Origin: SXIZ01 sp040079795
GTDB lineage: Bacteria; Pseudomonadota; Gammaproteobacteria; Methylococcales; Methylomonadaceae
Assembly (NCBI GenBank): GCA_040079795.1
Contig: JBEBJQ010000004.1
Location: 43,891 to 107,890 of the forward strand
Direction of reading: 5' to 3'
Length of the DNA: 64,000 bases
The position numbers and the translations under genes are program-made. The notes under the pieces are model-generated. The model ran no database searches. It was not told the DNA's origin and saw nothing but the letters and a program-made list of their open reading frames with translations. This document shows positions 9,209-17,573 of this stretch, one piece after another. How positions within the stretch are numbered: position 1 is the stretch's first letter; every line of letters begins with the position of its first letter.

Positions 9209-9220
9209 GGCGCTCACAAG

Positions 9221-9892
9221 TTATAAAGGAAATAACGGGCTTAAGAAAAATCGGCCTAACCAGCCCACTTTACTGGAATCGGCCATGGCACCGTCACCGG
9301 TGTACATAATGGTGGCATCTGCCACTTTTGTAGATAATATAGTATTGGAGGTATCAATATCGACCGGTCTAACCATACCGGACAGACGCACATATTCACT
9401 GCCCCGGTTTAAAGTGACCCGTTTCTCACCGCGAATTTTCATAATGCCATTGGGTAAAACGTCCACCACTGTCACGGTAATATCCCCTAACAAACTGTTA
9501 CTTTGATTGGCACCGCCGCCTCCTTTAAAAGCATCGGAGGCCGAAGCTTGCGAACTCAGATCACTGCCTAAAACGCTGGCACCCAGTCCCCATAGCGACG
9601 GCACACTGGCCTGCAATTTGGTATCTTTGGCGGCATTCAGATCAGATTTCTTTTTTGCGGTGGTGTTTTCAACCAACCTGACCGTCAAAATATCGCCGAT
9701 ACGTTTGGCGCTGCGATCTTCAAATAAGCGCATGTCATACCCGGATTGATAAATTGAACCGCTATTTTGCACAGGTGGGCGTAAACTAACCGTCTCTAAC
9801 GGTGCAAAGGCCGGATCACGTTGTGGGATATTTTCACAGGCGCTAAGCATCATCGCCAAAGTAACAACACCAAAAAATTTATAAAGTTTCAC
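9221..9892 (-). CDS. flgH: Flagellar L-ring lipoprotein FlgH
   Basis: 223 residues with lipobox LSAC, lipidated Cys at about 19. Typical FlgH motifs follow: YQSGYDMRLFEDRSAKRIGDILTVRLVE, GNQSNSLLGDITVTVVDVLPNG-like and VRPVDIDTSNTILS. The protein forms the outer-membrane L ring. The start codon is GTG at 9892 with AAAGGA 7 nt upstream. It lies between flgG and flgI on the same strand. Confidence 0.95.
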   Translation of the reverse strand: MKLYKFFGVVTLAMMLSACENIPQRDPAFAPLETVSLRPPVQNSGSIYQSGYDMRLFEDRSAKRIGDILTVRLVENTTAKKKSDLNAAKDTKLQASVPSLWGLGASVLGSDLSSQASASDAFKGGGGANQSNSLLGDITVTVVDVLPNGIMKIRGEKRVTLNRGSEYVRLSGMVRPVDIDTSNTILSTKVADATIMYTGDGAMADSSKVGWLGRFFLSPLFPL

Positions 9893-9923
9893 GCTGAATT
9901 CCTTTATTACAAACCGTAAGTCA

Positions 9924-10709
9924 TCACAGATTTTTCAATTCCGCCAACATCTGATCAGTCGTCGTAATCGCTTTAGAATTCATTTCATAAGCGCGTTGCG
10001 TTTCAATCATGTTAACCAACTCTTCAACGACATTAACATTGGAACTTTCCAATTCTTTTTGGCGTAAAGCGCCAAAGCCCTGATCTTTTGGTGCGGCGAC
10101 TATAGGCGCGCCACTGCTAGCGGTTTCTTTAAACAAGTTATCGCCTAATGCTTCAAGTCCGGTGGGGTTCACAAAATCCGCTAACTGAATCTGCCCTACC
10201 ACGCTGGTCGTGCCATTTTGAGACACAGAAACCGTACCATCCTGACCTATTGATAAACTACCTGCGTCAGCATCGGCCGGTATCGTAATTGCAGGCTCCA
10301 GTGGAAAGCCATCGGAGTTAACGACCTGCCCGGTAGCATCCCTAGAAAATGAACCATCGCGGGTGTAATTAATTTGACCATTGGGCATAATAATTTGAAA
10401 AAAACCCCGGCCATTTATGGCGAGATCCAAATCGTTACCGGTTTGTTGGATATTCCCCTGTGTGTGCAACTTTTCAGTAGCTACCACACTGACACCGGTT
10501 CCTAATTGCAAACCGGAAGGTAACTGGGTGTTTTGGGTAGTTTGCCCACCGGCTTGACGGATATTTTGATAAATCAAATCTTCAAACACCGCACGGGATT
10601 GTTTGTACCCGGTCGTGTTAACGTTGGCCAGGTTATTAGAAATAACCGCCATACGTGTTTGTTGGGCATCTAACCCAGTTTTAGCAACCCACAGCGCTCT
10701 TTCTGTCAT
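9924..10709 (-). CDS. flgG: Flagellar distal rod protein FlgG
   Basis: 261 residues, matching the usual FlgG length. The N-terminus (TERALWVAKTGLDAQQTRM then NNLANVNTTGYK) and the C-terminus (SSNVNVVEELVNMIETQRAYEMNSK) are the conserved rod signatures. FlgG builds the distal rod. AGGAG lies 6 nt before the ATG. It follows flgF after 48 bp. Confidence 0.97.
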   Translation of the reverse strand: MTERALWVAKTGLDAQQTRMAVISNNLANVNTTGYKQSRAVFEDLIYQNIRQAGGQTTQNTQLPSGLQLGTGVSVVATEKLHTQGNIQQTGNDLDLAINGRGFFQIIMPNGQINYTRDGSFSRDATGQVVNSDGFPLEPAITIPADADAGSLSIGQDGTVSVSQNGTTSVVGQIQLADFVNPTGLEALGDNLFKETASSGAPIVAAPKDQGFGALRQKELESSNVNVVEELVNMIETQRAYEMNSKAITTTDQMLAELKNL

Positions 10710-10757
10710 AACAATCTCCTGGTATTACCCGTAATATTCTTTAAAAATGCGCCCTAA

Positions 10758-11504
10758 TCAGCTCATTTTCATTAATTTGGCGCTAGCGGCTGAATCTTCA
10801 TCGACCGTGCGCATCACTTTAGTTTGTAACTCAAAATTTCTAGCTAACTCGATCATTTCGACCATGGCGGTCACTGCATTGACGTTACTGCCTTCCAGTG
10901 CCCCTTGAACCAACTGGACATTCGCATCCGGCTGTGGTGCGGCCTGAACGGATGGCTTTAAATGCATTAAGCCATCATCGCGCTTTTCAAGATCGGCATT
11001 ATCCGGCTTAACCAGCGTAATCCGGTTAACGGTCGTCATGGTCGCAGAGTCTCCCCCAACAGGAACAATACTAATTGTGCCATCCTTACCCATGATGATT
11101 TTGTCATACGGTGGCAAAGCAATCGGCCCAGCATTTCCCATGACCGGCAGTCCTGAATTGGTTTGTAATAACCCATCCGAGGTCACTTTTAAGTCGCCCG
11201 CACGGGTATAGGCTTCCTGACCGCTGGCATCCTGCACCGCCAACCAGCCATCCCCTTTAATCGCAACATCCAGCGGATTCGCCGTGGTTTGCAATGCACC
11301 GGGCGAAACATTGGTACCGGACCTTTCATTCATAGCATAAACCCGGGTTGGATAACCTGGCCCAAAAACCGGCTGACTCCGAAACTGTTCAAAATCAGAT
11401 TTAAAACCCGACGTTTGCGTATTTGCCAAATTATTGGCGTTGGTCGTTTGAGCCATGAGGGTCTGTTTGGCACCGCTCATAGCCACATATAAACTTCGAT
11501 CCAT
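10758..11504 (-). CDS. flgF: Flagellar proximal rod protein FlgF
   Basis: 248 residues beginning MDRSLYVAMSGAKQTL, with the NNLANTQTSGFKSDFEQFRS rod motif and the C-terminal SNVNAVTAMVEMIELARNFELQ segment. It forms part of the proximal rod. A purine-rich AAAGGGA precedes the ATG. A sigma-54-like promoter lies 32 bp upstream, suggesting that flgF heads a second transcription unit, as in Pseudomonas-type flagellar clusters. Confidence 0.95.
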   Translation of the reverse strand: MDRSLYVAMSGAKQTLMAQTTNANNLANTQTSGFKSDFEQFRSQPVFGPGYPTRVYAMNERSGTNVSPGALQTTANPLDVAIKGDGWLAVQDASGQEAYTRAGDLKVTSDGLLQTNSGLPVMGNAGPIALPPYDKIIMGKDGTISIVPVGGDSATMTTVNRITLVKPDNADLEKRDDGLMHLKPSVQAAPQPDANVQLVQGALEGSNVNAVTAMVEMIELARNFELQTKVMRTVDEDSAASAKLMKMS

Positions 11505-11535
11505 AACTTTTTCCCTTTAATCAAAACTACAAACC

Positions 11536-11552
11536 AGCAAATTCTATTCCAA
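11536..11552 (-). promoter_or_regulatory. Sigma-54-type promoter of flgF
   Basis: The minus strand reads TTGGAATAGAATTTGCT. It has GG, exactly 10 nt, then GC, the -24/-12 spacing required for sigma-54, with TTGG and TTTGCT matching the consensus ends. The predicted start lies about 20 nt before the flgF ATG. Confidence 0.6.
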
Positions 11553-11595
11553 TCCATAAAACTTGTTTATAAACATGCCGGTAAAATCTTTACTT

Positions 11596-11622
11596 GTCGG
11601 GTTATGCTATTGCTAACCCGAC
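11596..11622 (-). terminator. Hairpin after flgE
   Basis: Arms GTCGGGTTA (11596-11604) and TAACCCGAC (11614-11622) pair perfectly over 9 bp with a 9-nt loop. The hairpin lies 56 bp beyond the flgE stop. There is no long T-run, so termination efficiency is uncertain, but the position between two promoter-defined units fits. Confidence 0.45.
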
Positions 11623-11677
11623 TTACACAATGACTATTGCTTACTAAAGCGTTTTATAAACTGCGGATCAGCTTAAC

Positions 11678-13066
11678 TTAAGCCCTCAGAATAGTTTCCA
11701 ACAAGGTCTTTTCAGTGGTTATAGTTTGGGCATTGGCCTGATAAGCCTGTTGCGCAATAATCAACTTAACCAACTGCTCTGATAAATCCACGTTTGAGCC
11801 TTCCAAGGCAGCGGACTGTATAGCGCCAAAATTATTGCTGCCAGCCGCCCCATAAACCGGCGCACCGGAACCTGAAGAAACACCCCAAGTGGTATCACCT
11901 AATTTAGCCAAAGCCTGGTTGCTTTGAAAGCGTGCCATGGCGACTTGGCCTAAAGGCTTAGAGCCCCCATTACTGTACCGGGCAAACACTACACCTTCAC
12001 CATCAACTTCAATACCGGTTAAATTACCCGCTGGCATCCCATCCTGTTTTAAGCCATTAACACTGAAAGGCGTTGCAAACTGGGTACTCCCCTGAAAATC
12101 AATATCAAACACCATTGGATCAACGCTTAAGCTGGGATCAATCGCAGATAAATCGATATCGCCAATATCCAATTTTGTAATACCTGCTGCTGCACCACTA
12201 ACCGTATCCAGCAACCCGGTAGCATTGAAGGTCAATGGGATACCCGTTCCGGCTGCACCGCCTTTTGCCGGTGGGGTCAATGCAGCTGCTACGGTTGCAG
12301 ACCCTGGTGGAGTACCCGGTGTCCCAGGCGTAATCCCAAAGTCATCCATAAACACATACGCTTGCCAACTATTCGTGGCTGGGGCTGGGTCTTTAACATA
12401 ATAAGTTGAAACAACATGCGCCTTACCTTGCGAATCATAAACATTGATTGAGGTGCTATTGTTATAAGACTTAGGATCAGTACGATCAAAAGTAGCCACT
12501 GTTGGCGCTGCCTTACTACCGTCCAGATTCAATTTAATATCCACATTGGCGGTTGACGTCGGCAAACCCTGTGCAGTATCAATCGTTAAGGGTTTAAAAA
12601 CACCGGTACTAAAGCCCTCGGCTGCGGTTTTACCGTTTGCAGCAAAAGCCAATAAATACTGGCCTTGGTCGTTAACAACATTACCTTTATTATCCAGTTG
12701 AAAAGCGCCGTTACGGGTATAAGCACTGGGTATAGATGCCTCAACCGGCTTGCTTGGGTCATTAGGATCCGGAAGATTAACTTGGTCTGCCAGCACAAAA
12801 AAACCGTTACCGCTAATAGCCAAATCCAGACTGTTATGGGTATTCTCAATATTACCCTGGCTAAACTGCTGCGCTACCTCGGTGGTTCTAACACCTGAAC
12901 CCGGCTGAGTTTTACTCACCCCACCTATGCTGCTGGAATAGACATCCGCGAATTCAGCACGCGATTCTTTAAAACCGGTGGTTTGTGAATTCGCGATATT
13001 GTTCCCAATTACCTGTAAATTGGTCGCTGCTGCTTTTAAGCCACTTAATGGCGTATTAAAACTCAT
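11678..13066 (-). CDS. flgE: Flagellar hook protein FlgE
   Basis: 462 residues. It starts MSFNTPLSGLKAAATNLQVIGNNIANSQTTGFK and ends in the conserved helix (LEGSNVDLSEQLVKLIIAQQAYQANAQTITTEKTLLETIL), both typical of the hook subunit. The middle part holds a Gly/Pro/Ala-rich insertion around residues 245-275 that lies in the surface-exposed variable domain. AGGAG precedes the ATG. It follows flgD by 9 bp. Confidence 0.95.
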   Translation of the reverse strand: MSFNTPLSGLKAAATNLQVIGNNIANSQTTGFKESRAEFADVYSSSIGGVSKTQPGSGVRTTEVAQQFSQGNIENTHNSLDLAISGNGFFVLADQVNLPDPNDPSKPVEASIPSAYTRNGAFQLDNKGNVVNDQGQYLLAFAANGKTAAEGFSTGVFKPLTIDTAQGLPTSTANVDIKLNLDGSKAAPTVATFDRTDPKSYNNSTSINVYDSQGKAHVVSTYYVKDPAPATNSWQAYVFMDDFGITPGTPGTPPGSATVAAALTPPAKGGAAGTGIPLTFNATGLLDTVSGAAAGITKLDIGDIDLSAIDPSLSVDPMVFDIDFQGSTQFATPFSVNGLKQDGMPAGNLTGIEVDGEGVVFARYSNGGSKPLGQVAMARFQSNQALAKLGDTTWGVSSGSGAPVYGAAGSNNFGAIQSAALEGSNVDLSEQLVKLIIAQQAYQANAQTITTEKTLLETILRA

Positions 13067-13075
13067 ATCACTCTC

Positions 13076-13774
13076 CTAAAGAATTTGTTTAACCTGATTA
13101 AAACTAACACTGTTGCCACCCGCCAAATTGACATTTAAGCCATTCGTACCGCTCCCCATCGTGACACTTTCAACCCGTGCTTGCAGTTGCGTTTCCATAA
13201 CCGTATCCTTGTCACCTACCGTCGCAGATGCGACAACTTTATAATTTCCGGGATCTGCCATTTGGCCTTTATCGTTCAGGCCATCCCAGCTAAACGGCAC
13301 CGAACCCTTAGCTTGTGTGCCTAATTGCAAAGTCTGCACCTCTTCGCCGGTTTTTTTATTCACAACTTTTAAGGTTAAATTTGTCGTACTATCAGTCAAG
13401 GTAACTTCACCCTTTAACGCTTTACCGGTTTCCAACAAGCCTTCAGTTGCTGGTGCTAAAACCGAATGTCCCACTAATCCAGCCGCCTGTAACGACTGCC
13501 CGGAACCAACTGAACTGGCAAACTCACTGAACGATTTTTGTAAATCCTGAATACCGGAAACCGTGCCAAACTGCGCCATTTGCGACAAAAAGTCACCATT
13601 CTCCATGGGCTTGGAAGGGTCTTGGTGGGTCATTTGGGTGGTCATTAATTTTAAAAACTGCGCTTGATTTAAAGCCCCATCCACTGCTTTTTTTACGGGT
13701 GTATCGGTTTTTGCGGTTACTTGCGTCAGGTTAGCGTATGGATTGGCTGCACTGGTCGTGGTCGTTGTCGTCAT
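13076..13774 (-). CDS. flgD: Flagellar hook-capping protein FlgD
   Basis: 232 residues. The conserved N-terminal segment QFLKLMTTQMTHQDPSKPMENGDFLSQMAQF is diagnostic, followed by the Ig-like capping domain (PFSWDGLNDKGQMADPGNYKVVAS). FlgD caps the growing hook and is needed for FlgE polymerisation. The protein starts with a run of six Thr codons. It lies 13 bp after flgC. Confidence 0.95.
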   Translation of the reverse strand: MTTTTTTSAANPYANLTQVTAKTDTPVKKAVDGALNQAQFLKLMTTQMTHQDPSKPMENGDFLSQMAQFGTVSGIQDLQKSFSEFASSVGSGQSLQAAGLVGHSVLAPATEGLLETGKALKGEVTLTDSTTNLTLKVVNKKTGEEVQTLQLGTQAKGSVPFSWDGLNDKGQMADPGNYKVVASATVGDKDTVMETQLQARVESVTMGSGTNGLNVNLAGGNSVSFNQVKQIL

Positions 13775-13787
13775 TTGTCTATTCCTC

Positions 13788-14204
13788 TTATTGACCCATT
13801 CTTAAGGTCTGTAACATCATTTGCTTTGCCGTATCTAAAACCTCAACATTATTTTGATAAGATCTTGACGCCGACATCATATTGGCCATTTCTTCCACGG
13901 TATTCACATTGGGCTTAAAGATATAGCCTTTGGCATCCGCCATCGGGTGGTTCGGGGAATATTCCATGATTGCGGGCGCCTGACTTTCAACCACCCCCAA
14001 TACATTCACTTTGCTGGCTGCATTAGCCTTATCCAGCACATTTTGCAATTCCGCCGCAAACACCGGTTGCCTTGATTTATAAGTCCCCTCAAGGCTGCTG
14101 CTCACACTGTTGGCGTTAGAAATATTACTCGCCACCAAATTCAAACGCAGTGACTGAGCATTCATACCGCTACCGGCAATATCAAAAATTTTAAATGCAG
14201 ACAT
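13788..14204 (-). CDS. flgC: Flagellar proximal rod protein FlgC
   Basis: 138 residues, normal for FlgC. It has the N-terminal FDIAGSGMNAQSLRLNLVASNISNA motif, and the C-terminal VEEMANMMSASRSYQNNVEVLDTAKQMM helix. It builds the proximal rod with FlgB and FlgF. It starts 2 bp after the flgB stop, so translation is probably coupled. Confidence 0.97.
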   Translation of the reverse strand: MSAFKIFDIAGSGMNAQSLRLNLVASNISNANSVSSSLEGTYKSRQPVFAAELQNVLDKANAASKVNVLGVVESQAPAIMEYSPNHPMADAKGYIFKPNVNTVEEMANMMSASRSYQNNVEVLDTAKQMMLQTLRMGQ

Positions 14205-14206
14205 AA

Positions 14207-14599
14207 TTATTGCCCCCTAACTGCGGTCATTAAGCCGCTAAATTGACCTTTAAGAAACTGCAAGCTGGCCTGATATTGCACATTGTTTTCGGCATATTTG
14301 GCCTGTTCCACCTGCAACTCCACGGTATTACCATCCAATGATGCCTGATTTGGGATACGGTATTTCAGTGTGCCACCTAACATTTCAGCCGATGGGGTTA
14401 AATGCCCGGCTTGGGTTTTATCCAGCGCAACATTACTTGATAAGGTTTGGGTTAAAACCGACTGAAAATCTAAATCCCTTGCCTTAAATCCTGGCGTATC
14501 CGCGTTAGCCAAATTAGCAGCTAATAATTCACTGCGTTTTTCGCGTAGTATTAAAGCCTGGGCATGAACACTTAAGCCTTGATCAAAATTAATTGCCAT
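14207..14599 (-). CDS. flgB: Flagellar proximal rod protein FlgB
   Basis: 130 residues from the ATG at 14599, chosen because GGAGG sits 8 nt upstream; an ATG eight codons earlier would place that site inside the gene. The rod motif LREKRSELLAANLANADTPGFKARDLDF is clear. It is the first gene of the flg series, so the promoter at 14633-14649 should drive flgBCDE and perhaps beyond. Confidence 0.96.
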   Translation of the reverse strand: MAINFDQGLSVHAQALILREKRSELLAANLANADTPGFKARDLDFQSVLTQTLSSNVALDKTQAGHLTPSAEMLGGTLKYRIPNQASLDGNTVELQVEQAKYAENNVQYQASLQFLKGQFSGLMTAVRGQ

Positions 14600-14632
14600 A
14601 AAAATATCCTCCGATTGGGTCACTTAACCCAA

Positions 14633-14649
14633 AGCATAAGCTATGCCAA
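14633..14649 (-). promoter_or_regulatory. Sigma-54-type promoter of flgB
   Basis: The minus strand reads TTGGCATAGCTTATGCT: TTGGCA at -24, GC at -12 and 10 nt between GG and GC. This is close to the TTGGCACG-N4-TTGCT consensus. The start would fall about 22 nt before the flgB ATG. Confidence 0.7.
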
Positions 14650-14836
14650 AAATATTTTATTAATAAATTTCAGAAGGATAAAAATTGAATCCCTAGCAGG
14701 ACTCGCCCATAAAGTCAACGAGGAGCTGAGGAAAAGCAGTTATAACCAATTGTTTTGGCAGAAGGGACTAACTGGCTGCCGTAATATTGACATTGGTTAT
14801 AAAAATCAAGTCAATGTAGGCAATAAGAAGATATGA
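14650..14836 (+). other. Unexplained open frame upstream of flgB, ending at a terminator
   Basis: An open frame on the plus strand runs to a TGA at 14834-14836, 6 bp before a strong hairpin. The readable part (EELRKSSYNQLFWQKGLTGC in its middle) looks protein-like, but no good start codon or ribosome binding site lies in the flgB-free part. It could be the 3' end of a decayed gene. I do not recognise it. Confidence 0.25.
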
Positions 14837-14842
14837 CGGTTG

Positions 14843-14875
14843 GATACCGCTCTTTTTTTGAACAAGAGCGGTATC
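14843..14875 (+). terminator. Rho-independent terminator-like hairpin
   Basis: Arms GATACCGCTCTT (14843-14854) and AAGAGCGGTATC (14864-14875) pair perfectly over 12 bp with a 9-nt loop, followed by ATTTTGG on the plus strand. It insulates flgB from the upstream gene and may end a former plus-strand gene. Confidence 0.6.
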
Positions 14876-14964
14876 ATTTTGGCTTATGTCTATCTATCTA
14901 CAAATGAGTCAATAAGGACATAAAAATCTTTACGGGGCTATTAAACCTGCCTTTCTGGAAAGGT

Positions 14965-15417
14965 TCAGAAGCCAACGCGTGCTTTAAAAGAATTGCCCAT
15001 TATATTGGTAACAACATTCGTCGCGCTATCAAAAAAAACCTGCATACTTGTTACTTCAGTACGGCTGATAGACCAAGAATAAGCCACAAAATCACCTGAA
15101 GCAGCGGTGCGGCTTGAATCATATTTGCAACCAATCGTTTGATTGACTTGATCCAAAGTCATACCAATAGTAATGGCATTAAATTTAGGAACCGTAAAGT
15201 TCGCACTTGAACAGGTGTCAGCGACAGTGCCAGCATTATTATTTGATCCTACACTCACAACCTCATAGGCATTTAATCTCACAGCAACATCATTGTACTG
15301 AACGCCATTGACAACAACAGCCTCAAGATTAAGCATATTGGTTTTAGCATCAAAGGTATTGGCTGCCAATGCATTGACACTCAAAAAAAATAACGGGGCT
15401 ATAAAATAATTGCGCAT
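14965..15417 (-). CDS. Secreted protein with SmpA/BLIP-like repeat
   Basis: 150 residues with a signal peptide (MRNYFIAPLFFLSVNALAA). Residues about 80-140 show the pattern F-x2-I-x2-GM-[TS]-x2-QV-x3-[IL]-GC followed by a strand ending YSWS and VFF, which resembles the small alpha/beta repeat of BamE/SmpA and beta-lactamase inhibitor proteins. Two Cys (in CSSANF and IGCKY) could form a disulfide. Function unknown. AGAGAG precedes the ATG. It stands alone between flgB and the cytochrome gene. Confidence 0.6.
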   Translation of the reverse strand: MRNYFIAPLFFLSVNALAANTFDAKTNMLNLEAVVVNGVQYNDVAVRLNAYEVVSVGSNNNAGTVADTCSSANFTVPKFNAITIGMTLDQVNQTIGCKYDSSRTAASGDFVAYSWSISRTEVTSMQVFFDSATNVVTNIMGNSFKARVGF

Positions 15418-15553
15418 AATTTATTTCTCTCTTTAAAGATAAGGTTTAGGGGGCAATAATTGGCACTCATGTAATTGTAACAAAATGGCGGCAAACCCAG
15501 CGTGAACATAATCAAAAAACGATATAAATGTAAATGAATTTACATTCATCACA

Positions 15554-15913
15554 CTAAAGCGACCACAGATAATCGACCACTTGGTCAATTTCCGTTTCAG
15601 TAAGGATTTTATTACGTCCAAATGGCGGCATACTGGTCTCAGGGTTAAACTGGGTTTGATCCCAAATATGCGCGCGTAATTGCGTTTTAGAATGATAGTG
15701 TGCAGCAATGGCCACTAAGGGTTGTCCAATATTCCCCGGCTCTTCACCGTTTGCAATAACATGGCACGCCAGACAATTACCTTTACTGCGCTCGAAAGCT
15801 ATCCGTTTTCCAGTCATCAACTGCTGCTCGTCGGCGATATTAGCAGCACAACCACTTAACCCTATCAACGCCAACGACCCGCATAGCCCCAACAATGCAA
15901 ATTTAACGTTCAT
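15554..15913 (-). CDS. soxX: SoxX-like mono-heme cytochrome c lipoprotein
   Basis: 119 residues. A lipoprotein-type signal ends LIGLSGC at Cys22. The heme motif is CLACH (47-51), followed by the SoxX hallmarks GNIGQPL and a Met-ligand segment, NPETSMPPFGRNKILT. In the Sox pathway SoxX pairs with SoxA to attach thiosulfate to SoxYZ. No soxA, soxYZ or soxB is near, so the role here is open; it may act with distant genes or as a general electron carrier. Its start overlaps the end of thiD by 11 bp on the same strand. Confidence 0.85.
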   Translation of the reverse strand: MNVKFALLGLCGSLALIGLSGCAANIADEQQLMTGKRIAFERSKGNCLACHVIANGEEPGNIGQPLVAIAAHYHSKTQLRAHIWDQTQFNPETSMPPFGRNKILTETEIDQVVDYLWSL

Positions 15914-16700
15914 CTTCTACCCAAAATAACCTGTTAGGATTTAATTGACCATGCCCGGTTTGATAAGCGGCATTTAAAGCGTTCCAAGTGTATTCCTGCG
16001 CTTCATTAATCGCAATAAACGCCTCTATTCCGTGTGCAATAAGCCCTGCAATACTAGCCGCCAAGGTGCACCCGGAACCATGAAAATTCCCCGGCAACCG
16101 GTCCCAATTAAACGTGTCAATACGTTTATCTTGTTGATATAAGCGATTGCACACTACCGGACTGGCTGCTTCTTCGTCTGCCCCCGTAATAAGCACATAC
16201 TGGCAGCCTTTTGCCAATAAAGCCTCCGCACTGGCGTTTAAATCAGACAGCTCTGTTAATTGTCGTGCCTCCTGCCTATTTGGGGTAACAATCAACGTCA
16301 AGGGTAACAATAACTCATAAATAGCAACCGTTAAACGTTGGTCTGCCAAACGGGAACCACCTCCAGCTGCTAATACCGGATCCAATATCACGGGAATCGC
16401 AGGGTGTTCAAGCAAAATTTCGTGAATAGCCAGAGCGATTGCATAATCCCCAATTAGACCAATTTTAATGGCTTTAACAGCTAAATCAGCTAATACGGTT
16501 CGGGCTTGCGCACTAAACTGCCCGGCGCTTTGCGGCGACAAGTTTTTAACGTTTTGGGTGTCTTGTTCAGTTAAAACTGTAATCACGCTCGCTGCATGGC
16601 ATTGATGACTGATTAAAACCTCAATATCCGCCTGAATACCGGCGCCCCCACAAGGATCATGCCCCGAAAAACACAGCACTACCGGCCGCAATGCATCCAT
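15903..16700 (-). CDS. thiD: Hydroxymethylpyrimidine/phosphomethylpyrimidine kinase ThiD
   Basis: 265 residues of the ribokinase-like fold. Visible motifs are FSGHDPCGGAGIQADI near the N-terminus (substrate pocket), DPVLAAGGG, TPNRQEA and the ATP/anion-hole segment LPGNFHGSGCTLAASIAG with the catalytic base region. It phosphorylates hydroxymethylpyrimidine (phosphate) in thiamine synthesis, in the cytoplasm. No other thi gene and no TPP riboswitch were seen nearby. The last codons overlap the soxX-like gene, so the two are probably co-transcribed despite unrelated roles. Confidence 0.95.
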   Translation of the reverse strand: MDALRPVVLCFSGHDPCGGAGIQADIEVLISHQCHAASVITVLTEQDTQNVKNLSPQSAGQFSAQARTVLADLAVKAIKIGLIGDYAIALAIHEILLEHPAIPVILDPVLAAGGGSRLADQRLTVAIYELLLPLTLIVTPNRQEARQLTELSDLNASAEALLAKGCQYVLITGADEEAASPVVCNRLYQQDKRIDTFNWDRLPGNFHGSGCTLAASIAGLIAHGIEAFIAINEAQEYTWNALNAAYQTGHGQLNPNRLFWVEDER

Positions 16701-16894
16701 AACGCTTTCCTATAATAGTCAAAATAACGCCAAAATTAAGTATATACCCTACTAACATCGGTATTTTTGCTTTATATCGAGTATCAACTCGCCAAGCCTA
16801 TTGCATCATGTCAACCACAAAACCAAGGACAATGAACCCTGGCGACGAATTAACCGACAATCTAACTGCCCATGTTGAGCGACCTTATAGATTC

Positions 16895-17476
16895 TTATGA
16901 AGCAGCCAAATAAATTCCGTAAAGAACAAGGATCCCACCTGCAAAACGATTGGCTTTTTCAAGGTGTATTCCTCGGGAAAGAATTCCAACAGCGATACCG
17001 ATCGTATGCAGCATGGTAGTTGCTAATGTAAACCCAATACTGTATGAAGCAGCCCCAATTGCTACAGGCATCTCAGTACCATGTGCATAGCCATGAAACA
17101 ATGCAAAAAAACCGACAATTAATGCACTCAAAATAACAGGGAGTTTAAATGCACCTGCAATTAAAACGCCCAATACTAAAACAGAAAGCAATATTCCTAC
17201 TTCTATAAAAGGTACGCTAACCCCTGAAAAGCCGAGCACACCACCGAGAACCATTACCATAACAAAAGTACCGGGAACAGCCCACAGTGCACGCCTGCCA
17301 ATCTGTGCCGCCCAAAGACCAACAGCCAACATGACGATTAAATGGTCTGCCCCCCCAATGGGATGGCTAAAACCATGAATAAAGCCAGTTGTTTCAACGA
17401 CACCTATGTGCGCTATCGCAACACCTGGGAATAGGGACACCAAACCTAAAACTTTTAATAATGCTGATTTATTCAT
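16895..17476 (-). CDS. hupE: HupE/UreJ family nickel/cobalt permease
   Basis: 193 residues with a cleavable signal-like N-terminus ending PGVAIAH, then about six membrane spans. The family signature GFIHGFSHPIGGADHLIVMLAVGLWAA contains the metal-binding His and Asp residues; a second His motif, FFALFHGYAHGTEMP, is also present. Members import Ni (or Co) for hydrogenase or urease. Neither enzyme is in the window. An inverted repeat 72 bp upstream may be an operator. In the 194-bp gap toward thiD only a 30-codon frame at 16808-16900 (plus) is seen, which I do not call. Confidence 0.88.
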   Translation of the reverse strand: MNKSALLKVLGLVSLFPGVAIAHIGVVETTGFIHGFSHPIGGADHLIVMLAVGLWAAQIGRRALWAVPGTFVMVMVLGGVLGFSGVSVPFIEVGILLSVLVLGVLIAGAFKLPVILSALIVGFFALFHGYAHGTEMPVAIGAASYSIGFTLATTMLHTIGIAVGILSRGIHLEKANRFAGGILVLYGIYLAAS

Positions 17477-17547
17477 TAGCGTATCTACTGTTGTAAAAGA
17501 ATAGGGTTAATGTCTGTATTGCAAGCCTAACACAAAATGGACATCCT

Positions 17548-17573
17548 ATTTGACACAAAACATTACATCAAAT
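17548..17573. promoter_or_regulatory. Inverted repeat ATTTGA-N14-TCAAAT upstream of hupE
   Basis: ATTTGA (17548-17553) and TCAAAT (17568-17573) form an inverted repeat with ATTTGACACA on the left half. A near copy lies upstream of the ECF sigma gene at 62670. A metal-responsive operator is inferred; the spacing differs from the classical NikR site. Confidence 0.45.

Noticed and set aside
16701..16894. Possible TPP riboswitch upstream of thiD
   Set aside because: No THI-box core or characteristic stems were found in the leader.
16808..16900. 30-codon frame on the plus strand between thiD and hupE
   Set aside because: Weak ribosome binding site, no recognisable family, and it overlaps the hupE stop; likely chance.
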